Positions 1 to 8,511 of a stretch of 36,757 nt of DNA are shown in pieces; position 1 is the stretch's first letter, and every line of letters begins with the position of its first letter. Location: the NCBI GenBank assembly GCA_903886275.1, contig CAISLN010000021.1, positions 1-36,757 on the forward strand. Direction: 5' to 3'. The notes beneath the pieces are model-generated. The model saw only the letters and a program-made list of their open reading frames with translations, ran no database searches and had not been told where the DNA came from. Source of the DNA: an uncultured beta proteobacterium (lineage in GTDB: Bacteria; Pseudomonadota; Gammaproteobacteria; Burkholderiales; Burkholderiaceae_C). The position numbers and the translations under genes are program-made.

Positions 1-321
1 ATGGAGCCCATAGGTCTGGTGGCCAGTGGGCGCAAGGAATACAAGCCCGATGAATTCCTGGCCCTGGTGCAGGACCTGGACAAGCTCTCCACCAAGCCCT
101 GGGCCTATTTTCCTGCCGATGGCACTTACCCTCCCACCCATGCCAAGCCTGCGGTGTGGAGCCAGCCTGCGGCCTTTAAAGACGCGCAGGAAAAATACCA
201 GGCCAGCGTGCATGCGCTGCTGCTGGCGGCGCAGGCCGGCAAGCTCGAAGCGGTGCAGCCTGCGGTGGACGGCGTGACCAACAGCTGCAAGGCCTGTCAC
301 AAAGACTTCCGCTACGAATAG
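1..321 (+). CDS. Class II cytochrome c (cytochrome c'-like), 3' part
   Basis: This is the C-terminal 106 residues of a periplasmic c-type cytochrome. The haem-binding motif CKACH sits 11 residues from the C-terminus, which is the hallmark of class II cytochromes (cytochrome c'/c556 type); class I cytochromes carry it near the N-terminus. The rest is predicted helical (for example DAQEKYQASVHALLLAAQ), fitting the four-helix bundle. The family usually has about 130-155 residues with a signal peptide, so the leader and first helix lie upstream of the window. The ATG at base 1 is probably an internal Met and not the real start. The likely role is periplasmic electron transfer or gas-ligand binding. 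No partner gene is visible. Confidence 0.8.
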   Translation: MEPIGLVASGRKEYKPDEFLALVQDLDKLSTKPWAYFPADGTYPPTHAKPAVWSQPAAFKDAQEKYQASVHALLLAAQAGKLEAVQPAVDGVTNSCKACHKDFRYE

Positions 322-365
322 CGCGCCGGGCGCTGGCCTGCAGCGGTCCAGAAAGTGGGCGTTCT

Positions 366-400
366 AAAAAAGAAAAGGGCACCTGGTTGCCCAGGTGCCC
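366..400 (-). terminator. Intrinsic terminator of the minus-strand Asr-like gene
   Basis: A perfect 10-bp stem (377-386 with 391-400, arm GGGCACCTGG) closes a 4-nt loop. Read on the minus strand it is followed by a T-rich tract (complement of 366-376). It lies 24 bases past the stop of the 424-633 gene. The plus-strand side has no T-run, so it should act mainly on minus-strand transcription. Confidence 0.85.
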
Positions 401-423
401 CGATTAGAGCTCAGCGCGGCAAT

Positions 424-633
424 TTACTTTGCAGTGGAAGCTGCGGCAGCGGGAGCAGCAGCTTTCTTTGCCTTACGAACATGCTTGGCATGCTTCTTTG
501 CGGGCTTGGCAGCAGCAGGTGCAGCAGCCATATCAGTTGCAGCAGCCTTAGGCGCTTCAGCTGTTGCAGCGAAGGACAGAGCAGCAATGCTGGACAGAAC
601 GGTAGCGGCGATGAGGGACTTGATATTCAACAT
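424..633 (-). CDS. Small exported Ala/Lys-rich protein (Asr-like)
   Basis: A 69-residue protein begins with a clear Sec signal peptide (MLNIKSLIAATVLSSIAALS, likely cleavage after SFA at residue 22). The mature part is low complexity: an Ala/Pro segment, then a basic core KPAKKHAKHVRKAKK, then an Ala tail. This is the architecture of the enterobacterial acid-shock protein Asr, but low complexity makes homology impossible to prove by eye. I chose the ATG at 633, which gives a clean signal peptide; a GTG four codons upstream (645) is also open. The gene has its own intrinsic terminator and stands alone, so it is likely a monocistronic, abundantly expressed envelope protein. Role unknown; acid or stress buffering is an inference only. 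Confidence 0.6.
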   Translation of the reverse strand: MLNIKSLIAATVLSSIAALSFAATAEAPKAAATDMAAAPAAAKPAKKHAKHVRKAKKAAAPAAAASTAK

Positions 634-839
634 GGGGTTTCTCACTTACAAAACGACAGTCGCATTGCTCCGACCACCTCAAGCAAGCCCCAACATTTTC
701 TAGGGCCTTTGCTTACAACGCTATTGGGGCCACATCGTTGACCCTGTTTACCTCCACTTTACAAATCACCTGTCAGGACTGCGGCGCTCTGCGAGCGGCA
801 CCTTGTTTTCACGCTGTTCGCGCCCAACTGGTGCACAGC

Positions 840-1676
840 ATGCAAACCTCGGCAATGGCCTTTTACTCTCTCGTAGCCTGCGCTTTGTGCGGGGTGTTCT
901 GGCTTGCGGGCCAACCCTTGTGGCTGCGCTGGCGGCGCGGCCGTCTGCGTCGCGGTGTGTTTCCTGCAGCCTGGCGATCGGTGTTGCGTTTGCAGGTGCC
1001 CCTTGTGGCGCGTTTGCCGGCCGATCTGCAACTGCGCCTCAAGCAAGACATGCTGGTGTTTTTGGCCGAGAAGCCCTTTATGGGCTGTGCCGGTCTGCAG
1101 GTGACGCAGGAGATGCGTGTCACCGTGGCCGCACTGGCCTGCATGCCGCTGCTGGGTGCAAGGCGCGGCTACTACCCGGAGCTGCAACGCATATTGCTCT
1201 ACCCTGGCGCCTTTGCCGCGCAGCAGGTGCAGGTGGGCGAGGATGGCGTGCACAGCGACGGATTGCGCGCGCTGGCCGGTCAAAGTTGGGCACAGGGCCA
1301 GGTGCTCTTGTCCTGGGAAGATGTGCAGCAAGGTGCGGCCGACCCCTTGGATGGGCGCAATGTGGTGATCCATGAGTTTGCCCATCAGCTCGACCAGTCC
1401 AAGGGCTATGCCAATGGTGCGCCGCCGCTGCGCACCCGCCAGGCCTATCGCTGCTGGTCCGGTGTGATGCAGGCCGAGTTTGATGCCCTGCATTTGCGCC
1501 TGCAACAGGGCGAGGGCGGCCTGATAGAACCCTACGCCGCCACCGACCCGGCAGAATTTTTTGCCGTCTGCAGCGAGCTGTTTTTTGAGCGCGGTGCCGA
1601 GCTGGCGGCCCAGCATCCCGCCCTCTACGCCGAATTGCGCGGCTACTACCGCGTCAACCCGCTGAGCTGGTCGTGA
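840..1676 (+). CDS. mtfA: MtfA-family zinc metallopeptidase
   Basis: A 278-residue protein of the MtfA (Mlc titration factor A, DUF980) family, gluzincin-like peptidases. The zinc motif HEFAH is at residues 178-182 (H178, E179, H182), followed by LDQSKGYANG, which is characteristic of MtfA. The downstream EFFAVCSELFFE segment supplies the third, acidic zinc ligand. In E. coli MtfA binds the glucose repressor Mlc and has aminopeptidase activity; whether Mlc is the partner here is unknown. Residues about 7-25 form a hydrophobic segment that could anchor the N-terminus. The frame is open from a TTG at 738, but the ATG at 840 matches the usual family length (about 265). Its stop (1674-1676) directly abuts the stop of the convergent thioesterase gene, leaving no intergenic base. 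Confidence 0.85.
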   Translation: MQTSAMAFYSLVACALCGVFWLAGQPLWLRWRRGRLRRGVFPAAWRSVLRLQVPLVARLPADLQLRLKQDMLVFLAEKPFMGCAGLQVTQEMRVTVAALACMPLLGARRGYYPELQRILLYPGAFAAQQVQVGEDGVHSDGLRALAGQSWAQGQVLLSWEDVQQGAADPLDGRNVVIHEFAHQLDQSKGYANGAPPLRTRQAYRCWSGVMQAEFDALHLRLQQGEGGLIEPYAATDPAEFFAVCSELFFERGAELAAQHPALYAELRGYYRVNPLSWS

Positions 1677-2087
1677 CTACTGTTTCAATATCTCGCGCGG
1701 CTTGCCGTTCTCGTCGATAGCCACATAGGTCAGCAGCGCTTCGGTTACCTTGGCGTACACACCCTGCTCGAAATGGCGCTCCGCATAGACCTCGATCTTC
1801 ACGGTGATGGAGGTGCGGCCTATGCGCGTGACCTTGGAAAAAAAACTCAGGATGTCGCCCACGCGCACCGGCTGCTTGAAGACAAACTCGTTCACCGCCA
1901 CCGTGGCCATGCGGCCTCTGGTGTAGCGCCCTGGCACCACCGAGCCTGCCAGATCCACCTGCGCCATGACCCAGCCGCCGAAGATATCGCCGTTGGGGTT
2001 GCAGTCGCCTGGCATGGGGATGACCTTGAGCACCAGCTCCTGGTCGGTGGGCAGAGAGACCGGCTCGGCGTTTGAATTTCGGGACAT
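1677..2087 (-). CDS. Acyl-CoA thioesterase, YciA-like hotdog fold
   Basis: A 136-residue single-domain hotdog protein. The stretch PMPGDCNPNGDIFGGWVMAQ contains the G-D-x-N-x-x-G-D-I-F-G-G-W pattern of YciA/BACH-type acyl-CoA thioesterases, with the catalytic Asp in NGDIFGG at the start of the hot-dog helix. FVFKQPVRVGDILSF is the typical central strand region. The expected role is cytoplasmic hydrolysis of acyl-CoA thioesters to free acid and CoA. The ATG at 2087 is used; an in-frame GTG at 2093 precedes it by two codons. The gene is divergent from the ABC exporter (about 40 bp between starts) and convergent, with zero gap, to mtfA. Confidence 0.88.
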   Translation of the reverse strand: MSRNSNAEPVSLPTDQELVLKVIPMPGDCNPNGDIFGGWVMAQVDLAGSVVPGRYTRGRMATVAVNEFVFKQPVRVGDILSFFSKVTRIGRTSITVKIEVYAERHFEQGVYAKVTEALLTYVAIDENGKPREILKQ

Positions 2088-2127
2088 AGGCACAATCGTT
2101 GGTATTAACTAATCTGAATTGTCCTCC

Positions 2128-3990
2128 ATGCGTTCCTTTGGCCCTGCCGCCACTTCCGTTCCCTTGCCCACAACCCATGCCAAGCCGGTCAAGGCCCATT
2201 CCGACTGGGGAACGCTTAGGCGCCTGTTCCCCTACCTCTGGGCCTACAAGTGGCGCGTGATCGCGGCGCTCAGCTTCATGGTGTGCGCCAAGATGGCCAA
2301 TGTGGGCGTGCCCCTCTTGCTCAAAAACCTGGTCGATGCCATGACCCTCAAGCCGGGCGATCCGGCCGCCATACTGGTGGTGCCGGTGGCGCTGCTGGTG
2401 GGTTACGGCGCACTGCGTCTGTCCACCTCGCTGTTTACCGAACTGCGCGAGCTGGTGTTTGCCAAGGCCACCGAGGGGGCGGCGCGCAGTCTGTCCCTGC
2501 AGGTGTTTCGCCATCTGCACGCCATGAGCCTGCGCTTTCATCTGGAGCGCCAGACCGGTGGCATGACGCGCGACATCGAGCGCGGCACGCGCGGCGTGCA
2601 TTCGCTGATCAGCTATTCGCTCTACAGCATCATCCCCACGCTGATCGAAGTGACCCTGGTCTTGAGTCTGTTGGCGGTCAAGTTCGACATCTGGTTTGCC
2701 TGGATCACCATCGCCGCCTTGAGCGTCTACATCGCCTTCACCATCACCGTGACCGAGTGGCGCACCCAGTACCGCAAGAAGATGAACGAGCTGGACTCCA
2801 GCGCCAACAGCCGCGCCGTCGATTCGCTGCTGAATTACGAGACCGTCAAATACTTCAACAACGAAGAGTTCGAGGCCAAGCGCTACGACGAAAACCTGGA
2901 GCGCTACCGCCGCGCCGCTGTCAAAAGCCAGACCACGCTGAGCCTGCTCAACACCGGTCAGCAACTCATCATTGCCTTTGCGCTGGTGGCCATGCTGACG
3001 CGCGCCACCCAAGGCGTGGTCGATGGCCGCATGACGCTGGGCGACCTGGTGATGGTCAATGCCTTCATGATTCAGCTCTACATTCCGCTGAATTTTTTGG
3101 GCGTGATCTACCGCGAGATCAAGCAAAGCCTGACCGACCTGGAAAAGATGTTCACCCTGATGGAGCGCGAGCGCGAGATTGCCGATGTGCCTAGCGCGTT
3201 GCCTTTGCATCTGTTGCCGGGCCAGGCCGCCGTGCGTTTTGAGCAGGTGACCTTTTCCTACGACCCGGCGGGCAGTGCCGGTGCCGTTCATGACAAGCCC
3301 GCGCGCACCATATTGCACGACATCAGCTTTGAAATTCCCGCAGGCAAAACCGTGGCCGTGGTGGGACCGTCGGGCTCCGGCAAGTCCACCATGGCGCGCC
3401 TGCTGTACCGCTTTTATGACGTGCAGCAGGGGCGCATTTTGATCGGCGACCAGGACATCAAGCAGGTCACCCAGGCCTCGGTGCGCGCGGCAATAGGCAT
3501 CGTTCCGCAGGACACCGTGCTGTTCAATGACACGGTGGAATACAACATTGCCTATGGCCGCCCCGGTTGCGGTCGCGAGGAGGTGGAGGCGGCTGCCAAG
3601 GCCGCCCACATCCATGGCTTCATCAGCTCCACGCCGCTGGGCTACGACACCATGGTCGGCGAGCGCGGGCTCAAGCTATCGGGTGGTGAGAAGCAGCGCG
3701 TGGCGATTGCACGCACCCTGCTCAAAAACCCGCCGGTGCTGATTTTTGACGAGGCCACCTCGGCGCTGGACTCGGCCAACGAGCGCGCCATCCAAGCCGA
3801 GCTGCAAAGCGTGGCACACAACAAGACCACGCTGGTGATTGCGCACCGGCTCTCCACGGTGGTGGATGCGCATGAAATTTTGGTGATGGATGCCGGGCGC
3901 ATCATCGAGCGCGGCACCCACGCCGAACTGATGCAGCAGGGCGGGCGCTATGCCCAGATGTGGGCCATGCAGCAGAGCGCCGAGGCCTAG
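2128..3990 (+). CDS. Atm1-type ABC exporter (fused permease/ATPase)
   Basis: A half-transporter of 620 residues with an N-terminal six-helix ABC exporter membrane domain (about 35-330) and a C-terminal ATPase. The Walker A GPSGSGKST is at about 413-421, the signature LSGGEKQRVAIAR at about 516-528, the Walker B PVLIFDEATSALD follows at about 535, and the switch His is in VIAHRLS. The membrane-domain motifs SLLNYETVKYFNNE and RGTRGVHSLISYSLYSIIPTLIE (quoted in pieces) are typical of the Atm1/HMT1 subfamily, which exports glutathione-linked persulfide or metal conjugates, rather than MsbA. It would act as a homodimer in the inner membrane. An in-frame TTG three codons upstream is also open; the ATG at 2128 is preferred. 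The exact substrate cannot be read from the sequence. Confidence 0.9.
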   Translation: MRSFGPAATSVPLPTTHAKPVKAHSDWGTLRRLFPYLWAYKWRVIAALSFMVCAKMANVGVPLLLKNLVDAMTLKPGDPAAILVVPVALLVGYGALRLSTSLFTELRELVFAKATEGAARSLSLQVFRHLHAMSLRFHLERQTGGMTRDIERGTRGVHSLISYSLYSIIPTLIEVTLVLSLLAVKFDIWFAWITIAALSVYIAFTITVTEWRTQYRKKMNELDSSANSRAVDSLLNYETVKYFNNEEFEAKRYDENLERYRRAAVKSQTTLSLLNTGQQLIIAFALVAMLTRATQGVVDGRMTLGDLVMVNAFMIQLYIPLNFLGVIYREIKQSLTDLEKMFTLMEREREIADVPSALPLHLLPGQAAVRFEQVTFSYDPAGSAGAVHDKPARTILHDISFEIPAGKTVAVVGPSGSGKSTMARLLYRFYDVQQGRILIGDQDIKQVTQASVRAAIGIVPQDTVLFNDTVEYNIAYGRPGCGREEVEAAAKAAHIHGFISSTPLGYDTMVGERGLKLSGGEKQRVAIARTLLKNPPVLIFDEATSALDSANERAIQAELQSVAHNKTTLVIAHRLSTVVDAHEILVMDAGRIIERGTHAELMQQGGRYAQMWAMQQSAEA

Positions 3991-4202
3991 TGGTGCAGCT
4001 CGAAACGCTTCAAGCCTTCGACGCTGGAGCGCCGGCGATCGGGAAAGGCAAGTGCGGGCGTTGCAGACAGATCGGCAGGCCGGGTCTGACCATGGTCTTG
4101 CGCACGGCGGCGAAATTGTGCGAAGTACGCCTTCCAGAACGCGGAGGCGCGTTGCTTTTGCCGGATGAGAAGTTCTGCTTCCATAGGAGGTTGGACTTTC
4201 AC
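3987..4202 (-). CDS. Small hypothetical protein
   Basis: A possible 71-residue gene convergent with the ABC exporter; their stop codons overlap (3987-3990). I do not recognise a family. The centre, ELLIRQKQRASAFWKAYFAQ, reads as an amphipathic basic helix and the C-terminal third is Arg-rich. The GTG at 4202 is favoured because AAGGGC lies six bases upstream; an ATG at 4184 (65 residues) lacks a ribosome-binding site, and a TTG at 4250 is also open. The opposite strand has an overlapping open frame of similar size with no recognisable content. The stretch 3991-4287 holds nothing else I can identify. Confidence 0.35.
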   Translation of the reverse strand: MKVQPPMEAELLIRQKQRASAFWKAYFAQFRRRAQDHGQTRPADLSATPALAFPDRRRSSVEGLKRFELHH

Positions 4203-4287
4203 ACCAATGCCCTTGGTTGTCTTGATGGAAATGTGATCAAAGACGCGCAAAATTCACCGGTATGGAAGCAATAGCAAGGCAGCAGCT

Positions 4288-4668
4288 ATGGCCACTTCCC
4301 AAAGCACCCTGGATTTTTTGTTGGACGTACTGGCCGACAGTCGCCAGGTCACGGCGCGGCGCATGTTTGGCGAGTTCTGCCTGTACTACGCAGGCCGCCC
4401 GGTCGGCCTGGTGTGCGCCGAGCAATTGTTCCTCAAGTCCAGCGAAGCCGGTCGCTGCCTGATGCGTGAGCCTGACGAGGGTGCCCCCTTTCCCGGCGCA
4501 AGACCGCACCTGCGCGTCGCGCCCGACCTGTGGGACGACCGCAACTGGATGAACGCCTTGGTGCGCGCCACCTTCGACAACCTGCCACCACCCAAGCCAC
4601 CCAAACTTTCCAAGCCGCGCAAGCTGGCGCGGCCGGCGGCCAAGGCAAGCAAACCTAAAAACGGATAA
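4288..4668 (+). CDS. TfoX N-terminal-domain protein
   Basis: A 126-residue protein whose first ~100 residues match the TfoX/Sxy N-terminal domain. The diagnostic core is RRMFGEFCLYYAGRPVGLVC followed by a short strand, LFLK. No TfoX C-terminal (helix-hairpin-helix-like) domain is present, so this is a stand-alone N domain and not the competence regulator itself. The last 25 residues are a basic Pro/Lys/Arg tail (PKPPKLSKPRKLARPAAKAS) that may bind nucleic acid; that is an inference. It ends five bases before the LysR gene start, so the two may be co-transcribed. Function of such solo domains is not established. Confidence 0.8.
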   Translation: MATSQSTLDFLLDVLADSRQVTARRMFGEFCLYYAGRPVGLVCAEQLFLKSSEAGRCLMREPDEGAPFPGARPHLRVAPDLWDDRNWMNALVRATFDNLPPPKPPKLSKPRKLARPAAKASKPKNG

Positions 4669-4673
4669 ACCCC

Positions 4674-5663
4674 ATGGAAACCAAATGGCTTGAAGACTTT
4701 GTGTCACTGGCGGAAACGCGCAGTTTCAGTCGTTCGGCGCAGCTGCGCCATGTGACGCAACCGGCGTTCTCGCGGCGCATCCAGTCGCTCGAAGCCTGGG
4801 CCGGCACCGACCTGGTGGACCGCAGCTCCTACCCCACGCGGCTCACGCCAGCGGGCGAGACCCTGTACGACCAGTCGCTCGAAGTGCTGCAGGCACTGCA
4901 AAGCACGCGCGCCATGCTGCGCGGACATTCCTCTGCCGGCCAGGACTTCATCGAATTCGCCGTGCCCCACACGCTGGCCTTCACCTTTTTTCCGGCCTGG
5001 GTGACCAGCCTGCGCCAGGACTTTGGCAGCATCAAGAGCCGCCTGATTGCGCTCAATGTGCATGATGCGGTGATGCGCTTGGTCGAGGGCAGTTGCGATC
5101 TGTTGATCGCCTACCACCATGAGGCGCAGCCCTTTCAATTTGATAGCACCCGTTACGAGATGGTCAGCCTGGGCGAGGAAATCGTGGCGCCCTATTCGCG
5201 CGCCGACGCCAACGGACTGCCGCAGTTCCAGTTGCCGGGCCGGCTGGACGCGCCCCTGCCTTATCTGGGCTACGCGCCCGGTGCCTATCTGGGCCTGGTG
5301 GTGGAAATGATGCTCAAAGACGCCGGCGTGGCCATGCACCTGGAGCGGGTTTATGAGACCGATATGGCCGAGGGGCTCAAGGCCATGGCGCTGGAGGGCC
5401 ACGGCATTGCCTTCTTGCCGCAAAGCGCCATCCGCAAGGAACTGCGTGCCAAAAAGCTGGTCAGCGCCGCCGCACCCCATATGCCGGCGCTGCAGGCCAA
5501 GATGGAAATCCGTGCCTACCGCGAGCGGCCCACCGGCAAGGAGGGCGCACGCGAGGGCCAGCGCGGTGCCGGTAAAACCCATAAGAGCGCGGCCCAGGCG
5601 CTGTGGGCGCATCTGGTCAGCGGAACCAGGGCCGATACAACTGCGGGGACAATAGCGCCATGA
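4674..5663 (+). CDS. hypT: LysR-type regulator, HypT (YjiE)-like
   Basis: A 329-residue LysR-family regulator. The N-terminal helix-turn-helix region ([20 protein letters not shown] through [20 protein letters not shown], residues 1-50) is close to E. coli HypT/YjiE, the hypochlorite-responsive activator, which shares this unusual [18 protein letters not shown] signature. The substrate-binding-like domain covers about 90-300. The C-terminus has an extra basic, low-complexity stretch (about 285-305). In E. coli the protein is activated by methionine oxidation; whether that holds here is unknown. Its stop overlaps the pyrC start in an ATGA (5660-5663), so pyrC is translated from the same message, an unusual pairing of an oxidative-stress regulator with a pyrimidine gene. 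The ATG is preceded by the stop of the TfoX-N gene five bases upstream. Confidence 0.82.
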   Translation: METKWLEDFVSLAETRSFSRSAQLRHVTQPAFSRRIQSLEAWAGTDLVDRSSYPTRLTPAGETLYDQSLEVLQALQSTRAMLRGHSSAGQDFIEFAVPHTLAFTFFPAWVTSLRQDFGSIKSRLIALNVHDAVMRLVEGSCDLLIAYHHEAQPFQFDSTRYEMVSLGEEIVAPYSRADANGLPQFQLPGRLDAPLPYLGYAPGAYLGLVVEMMLKDAGVAMHLERVYETDMAEGLKAMALEGHGIAFLPQSAIRKELRAKKLVSAAAPHMPALQAKMEIRAYRERPTGKEGAREGQRGAGKTHKSAAQALWAHLVSGTRADTTAGTIAP

Positions 5664-6709
5664 CGACCGCACCCCAACCCACTACCACCCTCACGATCAC
5701 CCGCCCGGACGACTGGCATCTGCATGTGCGCGATGGCGCAGCCCTTGCCACCGTGGTGCCGCACACCGCCGCCCAGTTCGGCCGCGCCATCATCATGCCC
5801 AACCTCAGGCCACCGGTGACCACGGCAGCGCAGGCGCTGGCCTACGCAGCACGCATACGCGCTGCCGTGCCGCAGGGCTTGGCCTTTGAGCCGCTGATGA
5901 CGCTGTACCTCACCGACCTGTTGCCGCCCGACGAGATCCTGCGCGCCAAGGACGCCGGTGTGGTGGCCGCCAAACTCTATCCGGCCGGTGCCACCACCAA
6001 TAGCGATGCCGGTGTGACCGATTTGCGCAAGACCTATAAAACGCTAGAGGCCATGCAGCGCGCCGGAATGCTGCTGCTGGTGCATGGCGAGGTGACCGCG
6101 CCCGAGATCGACCTGTTCGACCGCGAGGCGGTGTTCATAGACCAGCAGCTGATTCCGCTGCGGCGCGATTTTCCCGAGCTGAAAATTGTGTTTGAGCACA
6201 TCACCACCAAGGAGGCCGCGCAGTATGTGCAAGAGGCCGGTGCCTTCACCGCCGCCACGCTGACGGCCCATCACCTGCTCTACAACCGCAATGCGATTTT
6301 TACCGGTGGCATACGCCCGCATTACTACTGCCTGCCGGTGCTCAAGCGCGAGACCCACCGCCAAGCCCTGGTCCAAGCGGCCACCAGCGGCAGCGCCAAA
6401 TTTTTCCTGGGCACCGACAGCGCACCGCACCCGGCCCATTTGAAGGAGCACGCCAGCGGCTGTGCCGGTTGCTACACCGCGCATGCCGCCATGGAGTTGT
6501 ATGCCCAGGCCTTTGAAGCGGTGGGGGCGCTGGACCAGTTGGAGGGCTTTGCCAGTTTTTATGGCGCCGACTTTTACGGCTTGGCGCGCAACAGCGGGAC
6601 CCTTACGCTCAAGCGCGAAAGCTGGACGCCGCCCGAGAGCTATGCCTTTGGCGAGGCCCAACTCAAGCCCCTGGCTGGCGGCGAGCCCCTGGCGTGGCGT
6701 GTGGTTTAG
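5660..6709 (+). CDS. pyrC: Dihydroorotase (class II, PyrC)
   Basis: Converts N-carbamoyl-L-aspartate to dihydroorotate, the third step of de novo pyrimidine synthesis. At 349 residues it matches E. coli PyrC (348). The N-terminal metal site HLHVRDG follows TRPDDW, the carboxylated-lysine strand is [15 protein letters not shown], and later ligands are in LLVHGEVT and [10 protein letters not shown]. The catalytic Asp region is [11 protein letters not shown]. The substrate loop also looks intact. The frame is open upstream to 5603, but the ATG at 5660, overlapping the LysR stop, gives the normal N-terminus. The next gene (DUF3025) starts inside its last 16 bases. Confidence 0.95.
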   Translation: MTTAPQPTTTLTITRPDDWHLHVRDGAALATVVPHTAAQFGRAIIMPNLRPPVTTAAQALAYAARIRAAVPQGLAFEPLMTLYLTDLLPPDEILRAKDAGVVAAKLYPAGATTNSDAGVTDLRKTYKTLEAMQRAGMLLLVHGEVTAPEIDLFDREAVFIDQQLIPLRRDFPELKIVFEHITTKEAAQYVQEAGAFTAATLTAHHLLYNRNAIFTGGIRPHYYCLPVLKRETHRQALVQAATSGSAKFFLGTDSAPHPAHLKEHASGCAGCYTAHAAMELYAQAFEAVGALDQLEGFASFYGADFYGLARNSGTLTLKRESWTPPESYAFGEAQLKPLAGGEPLAWRVV

Positions 6710-7449
6710 AAGGGGTGGACTGGGACGCGCCCTGGCTTAGGCCCTGGCGTGATCCCGGTGAGGCCATCGCCCGCGCAGTGGCTGCAGGGCAGTCGGTGGC
6801 CGACGCGCTCAACGCTGTGCAGCGCGCACCCAGGCGCTTTGTTCCCCAGGCGGAACTGCCCGCAGGCGTGGCCTACGAGCAGCACATTTTCGACACCGGC
6901 TGTGTGCCCACGCGCGACGGCCTGCACGACTTTTTCAATGGCCTGGTATGGATGCATTTTCCGCGTACCAAGTTGAGGCTCAATGCATTGCAGGCGGCGC
7001 AAATTGCCAGCACAGGCATACGTCCGGAGCGCGGTCCGGCGCGTGATGCCCTGACCCTGTTCGACGAAAACGCGGCCCTGCTGCAGGCGCCGGATGCCTT
7101 GTGGGAGGCGTTGGCAGCCAAGGACTGGCACAGGCTGTTTGTCACCCTGCGCCCGCTTTGGGAAGAGGCGCAGTTGATCCTGTTTGGCCATGCCTTGACC
7201 GAAAAGCTGGTGGCGCCGCGCAAGCCCATGACCGCCCATGTGTTTCGCGTGCGGGAGCCCAGCCTTGCCTTGGCGGACATCGACGCTTGGCTGGGCGCCG
7301 AGTTGAGTGCGCAACTGCTGGCGACCAAGCCCTTTGCCCATCTGCCGGTGCTGGGCGTGCCGCTCTGGTGGGCGGCCAACGAAGTCAGTAGCTTTTATGC
7401 CGACAGCAGCGTCTTTCGCGCGCTGCGGCTTGCTAAGCAAAGTCCATAA
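6694..7449 (+). CDS. DUF3025 domain protein
   Basis: A 251-residue protein of the DUF3025 family, common in beta- and gammaproteobacteria and without a known function. Recognisable family stretches are [36 protein letters not shown] and [12 protein letters not shown]. The HDFFNGLVW and FPRTK motifs are conserved. No signal peptide or membrane segment is visible, so it is likely cytosolic. The GTG at 6694 lies within the 3' end of pyrC (16-bp overlap), consistent with translational coupling in a LysR–pyrC–DUF3025 unit; the next in-frame candidates would cut into the conserved part. Confidence 0.8.
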   Translation: MACGLEGVDWDAPWLRPWRDPGEAIARAVAAGQSVADALNAVQRAPRRFVPQAELPAGVAYEQHIFDTGCVPTRDGLHDFFNGLVWMHFPRTKLRLNALQAAQIASTGIRPERGPARDALTLFDENAALLQAPDALWEALAAKDWHRLFVTLRPLWEEAQLILFGHALTEKLVAPRKPMTAHVFRVREPSLALADIDAWLGAELSAQLLATKPFAHLPVLGVPLWWAANEVSSFYADSSVFRALRLAKQSP

Positions 7450-7475
7450 ATTCGTTGGGCACAAGCTGCGCCATG

Positions 7476-7504
7476 CTTGAATCGACCGGTACTGGCCCTA
7501 ATAT
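7476..7504 (+). promoter_or_regulatory. Predicted htpX promoter, heat-shock (sigma-32) type
   Basis: CTTGAAT at 7476-7482 is followed after 13 bases by CCCTAATA (7496-7503). This resembles the sigma-32 consensus CTTGAAA–N13-15–CCCCATNT. The same bases also read as a sigma-70 promoter, TTGAAT–16 bp–TAATAT. It lies about 43 bp before the htpX ATG, matching the known heat-shock control of htpX in E. coli. Confidence 0.6.
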
Positions 7505-7546
7505 CGGGCCTGAGGCGCAGAGAATGCGCCACATTTTGAGGAAACC

Positions 7547-8422
7547 ATGAAACGCATACTTCTTTTTGTCCTGACCAATGTGCTGGTCGTAGCCGTGCTG
7601 GGCTTAGTCGCCAGCCTGCTCGGTGTCAACCGCTACCTCACCTCCAGCGGCCTGAACCTGGGCGCCCTGCTGGGCTATGCCCTGGTCATGGGTTTTGGCG
7701 GTGCCATTATTTCTCTGCTGATCAGCAAGCCCATGGCCAAGTGGACCTCGGGCGTGCAGGTAATAGAGCAGCCGCGCAATGCCGACGAGGTCTGGATCGT
7801 AGAGACGGTGCGCAAGCTCTCCGACAAGGCCGGCATTGCCATGCCAGAGGTCGGCATCTTCGAGGGCGAGCCCAATGCCTTTGCCACCGGTGCCTTCAAG
7901 AATTCGGCCCTGGTGGCCGTCTCCACCGGTCTGTTGCAAGGCATGACACGCGAGGAGATCGAGGCCGTCATAGGCCACGAAATCGCCCATGTGGCCAATG
8001 GCGACATGGTCACCATGGCCCTGATCCAGGGTGTGATGAACACCTTTGTTGTGTTTCTGAGCCGCGTCATCAGCTATGCCGTGGACAGTTTTTTGCGCAA
8101 GGGCGACGAGCGCAGCAGCGGCCCCGGCATTGGCTACATGGTCAGCACCTTTGTGCTCGACATCGTGCTGGGCTTTGCCGCCGCCATGGTGGTGGCCTGG
8201 TTCTCGCGTCAGCGCGAGTTCCGCGCCGATGCGGGTTCCGCCCAGTTGCTGGGGCGTAAGCAACCCATGGTCAATGCCCTGGCGCGACTGGGTGGCATGA
8301 CGCCAGGCGAATTGCCCAAGAGCGTGGCGGCCATGGGTATCGCCGGCGGCATAGGCCAGCTCTTTAGCACGCACCCGCCGATTGAAGAGCGCATTGCGGC
8401 GCTGCAAAACGCGCAGATATAA
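7547..8422 (+). CDS. htpX: Membrane zinc metalloprotease HtpX
   Basis: HtpX degrades misfolded inner-membrane proteins together with FtsH. The 291-residue length is typical (E. coli 293). Two N-terminal membrane segments (about 4-26 and 38-56) precede the zinc motif HEIAH at 144-148. Two more hydrophobic segments follow (about 155-175 and 190-215), and the third ligand is the Glu in [13 protein letters not shown]. The end [18 protein letters not shown] is the conserved HtpX tail. The ribosome-binding site GAGG is about eight bases before the ATG. It is monocistronic: a promoter of its own lies upstream and a strong terminator follows at once. Confidence 0.95.
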   Translation: MKRILLFVLTNVLVVAVLGLVASLLGVNRYLTSSGLNLGALLGYALVMGFGGAIISLLISKPMAKWTSGVQVIEQPRNADEVWIVETVRKLSDKAGIAMPEVGIFEGEPNAFATGAFKNSALVAVSTGLLQGMTREEIEAVIGHEIAHVANGDMVTMALIQGVMNTFVVFLSRVISYAVDSFLRKGDERSSGPGIGYMVSTFVLDIVLGFAAAMVVAWFSRQREFRADAGSAQLLGRKQPMVNALARLGGMTPGELPKSVAAMGIAGGIGQLFSTHPPIEERIAALQNAQI

Positions 8423-8449
8423 AAAAGGGCCCCTGGGGGCCCTTTTTTT
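8421..8449 (+). terminator. Strong intrinsic terminator after htpX
   Basis: A-run, GGGCCCC, a very short loop, GGGGCCC, then seven Ts (8443-8449). The stem overlaps the stop codon. As A-tract and T-tract flank both sides symmetrically, it can terminate transcription from both directions, including the convergent TM2 gene that ends at 8512. Confidence 0.92.
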
Positions 8450-8511
8450 GCTTTGCCGTCGCGTTTGCGAAAACGCGGTCGGCATTGCTATTGGACAGAG
8501 TATGTAAAAAC

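Noticed and set aside
1654..3615. 653-residue minus-strand open frame
   Set aside because: Antisense shadow of the thioesterase and ABC exporter genes, created by high GC at third positions; low-complexity His/Gly/Gln-rich protein with no motif.
3960..4274. 104-residue plus-strand open frame after the ABC exporter
   Set aside because: Overlaps the exporter's end out of phase, shows no domain, and competes with the better-supported minus-strand frame.
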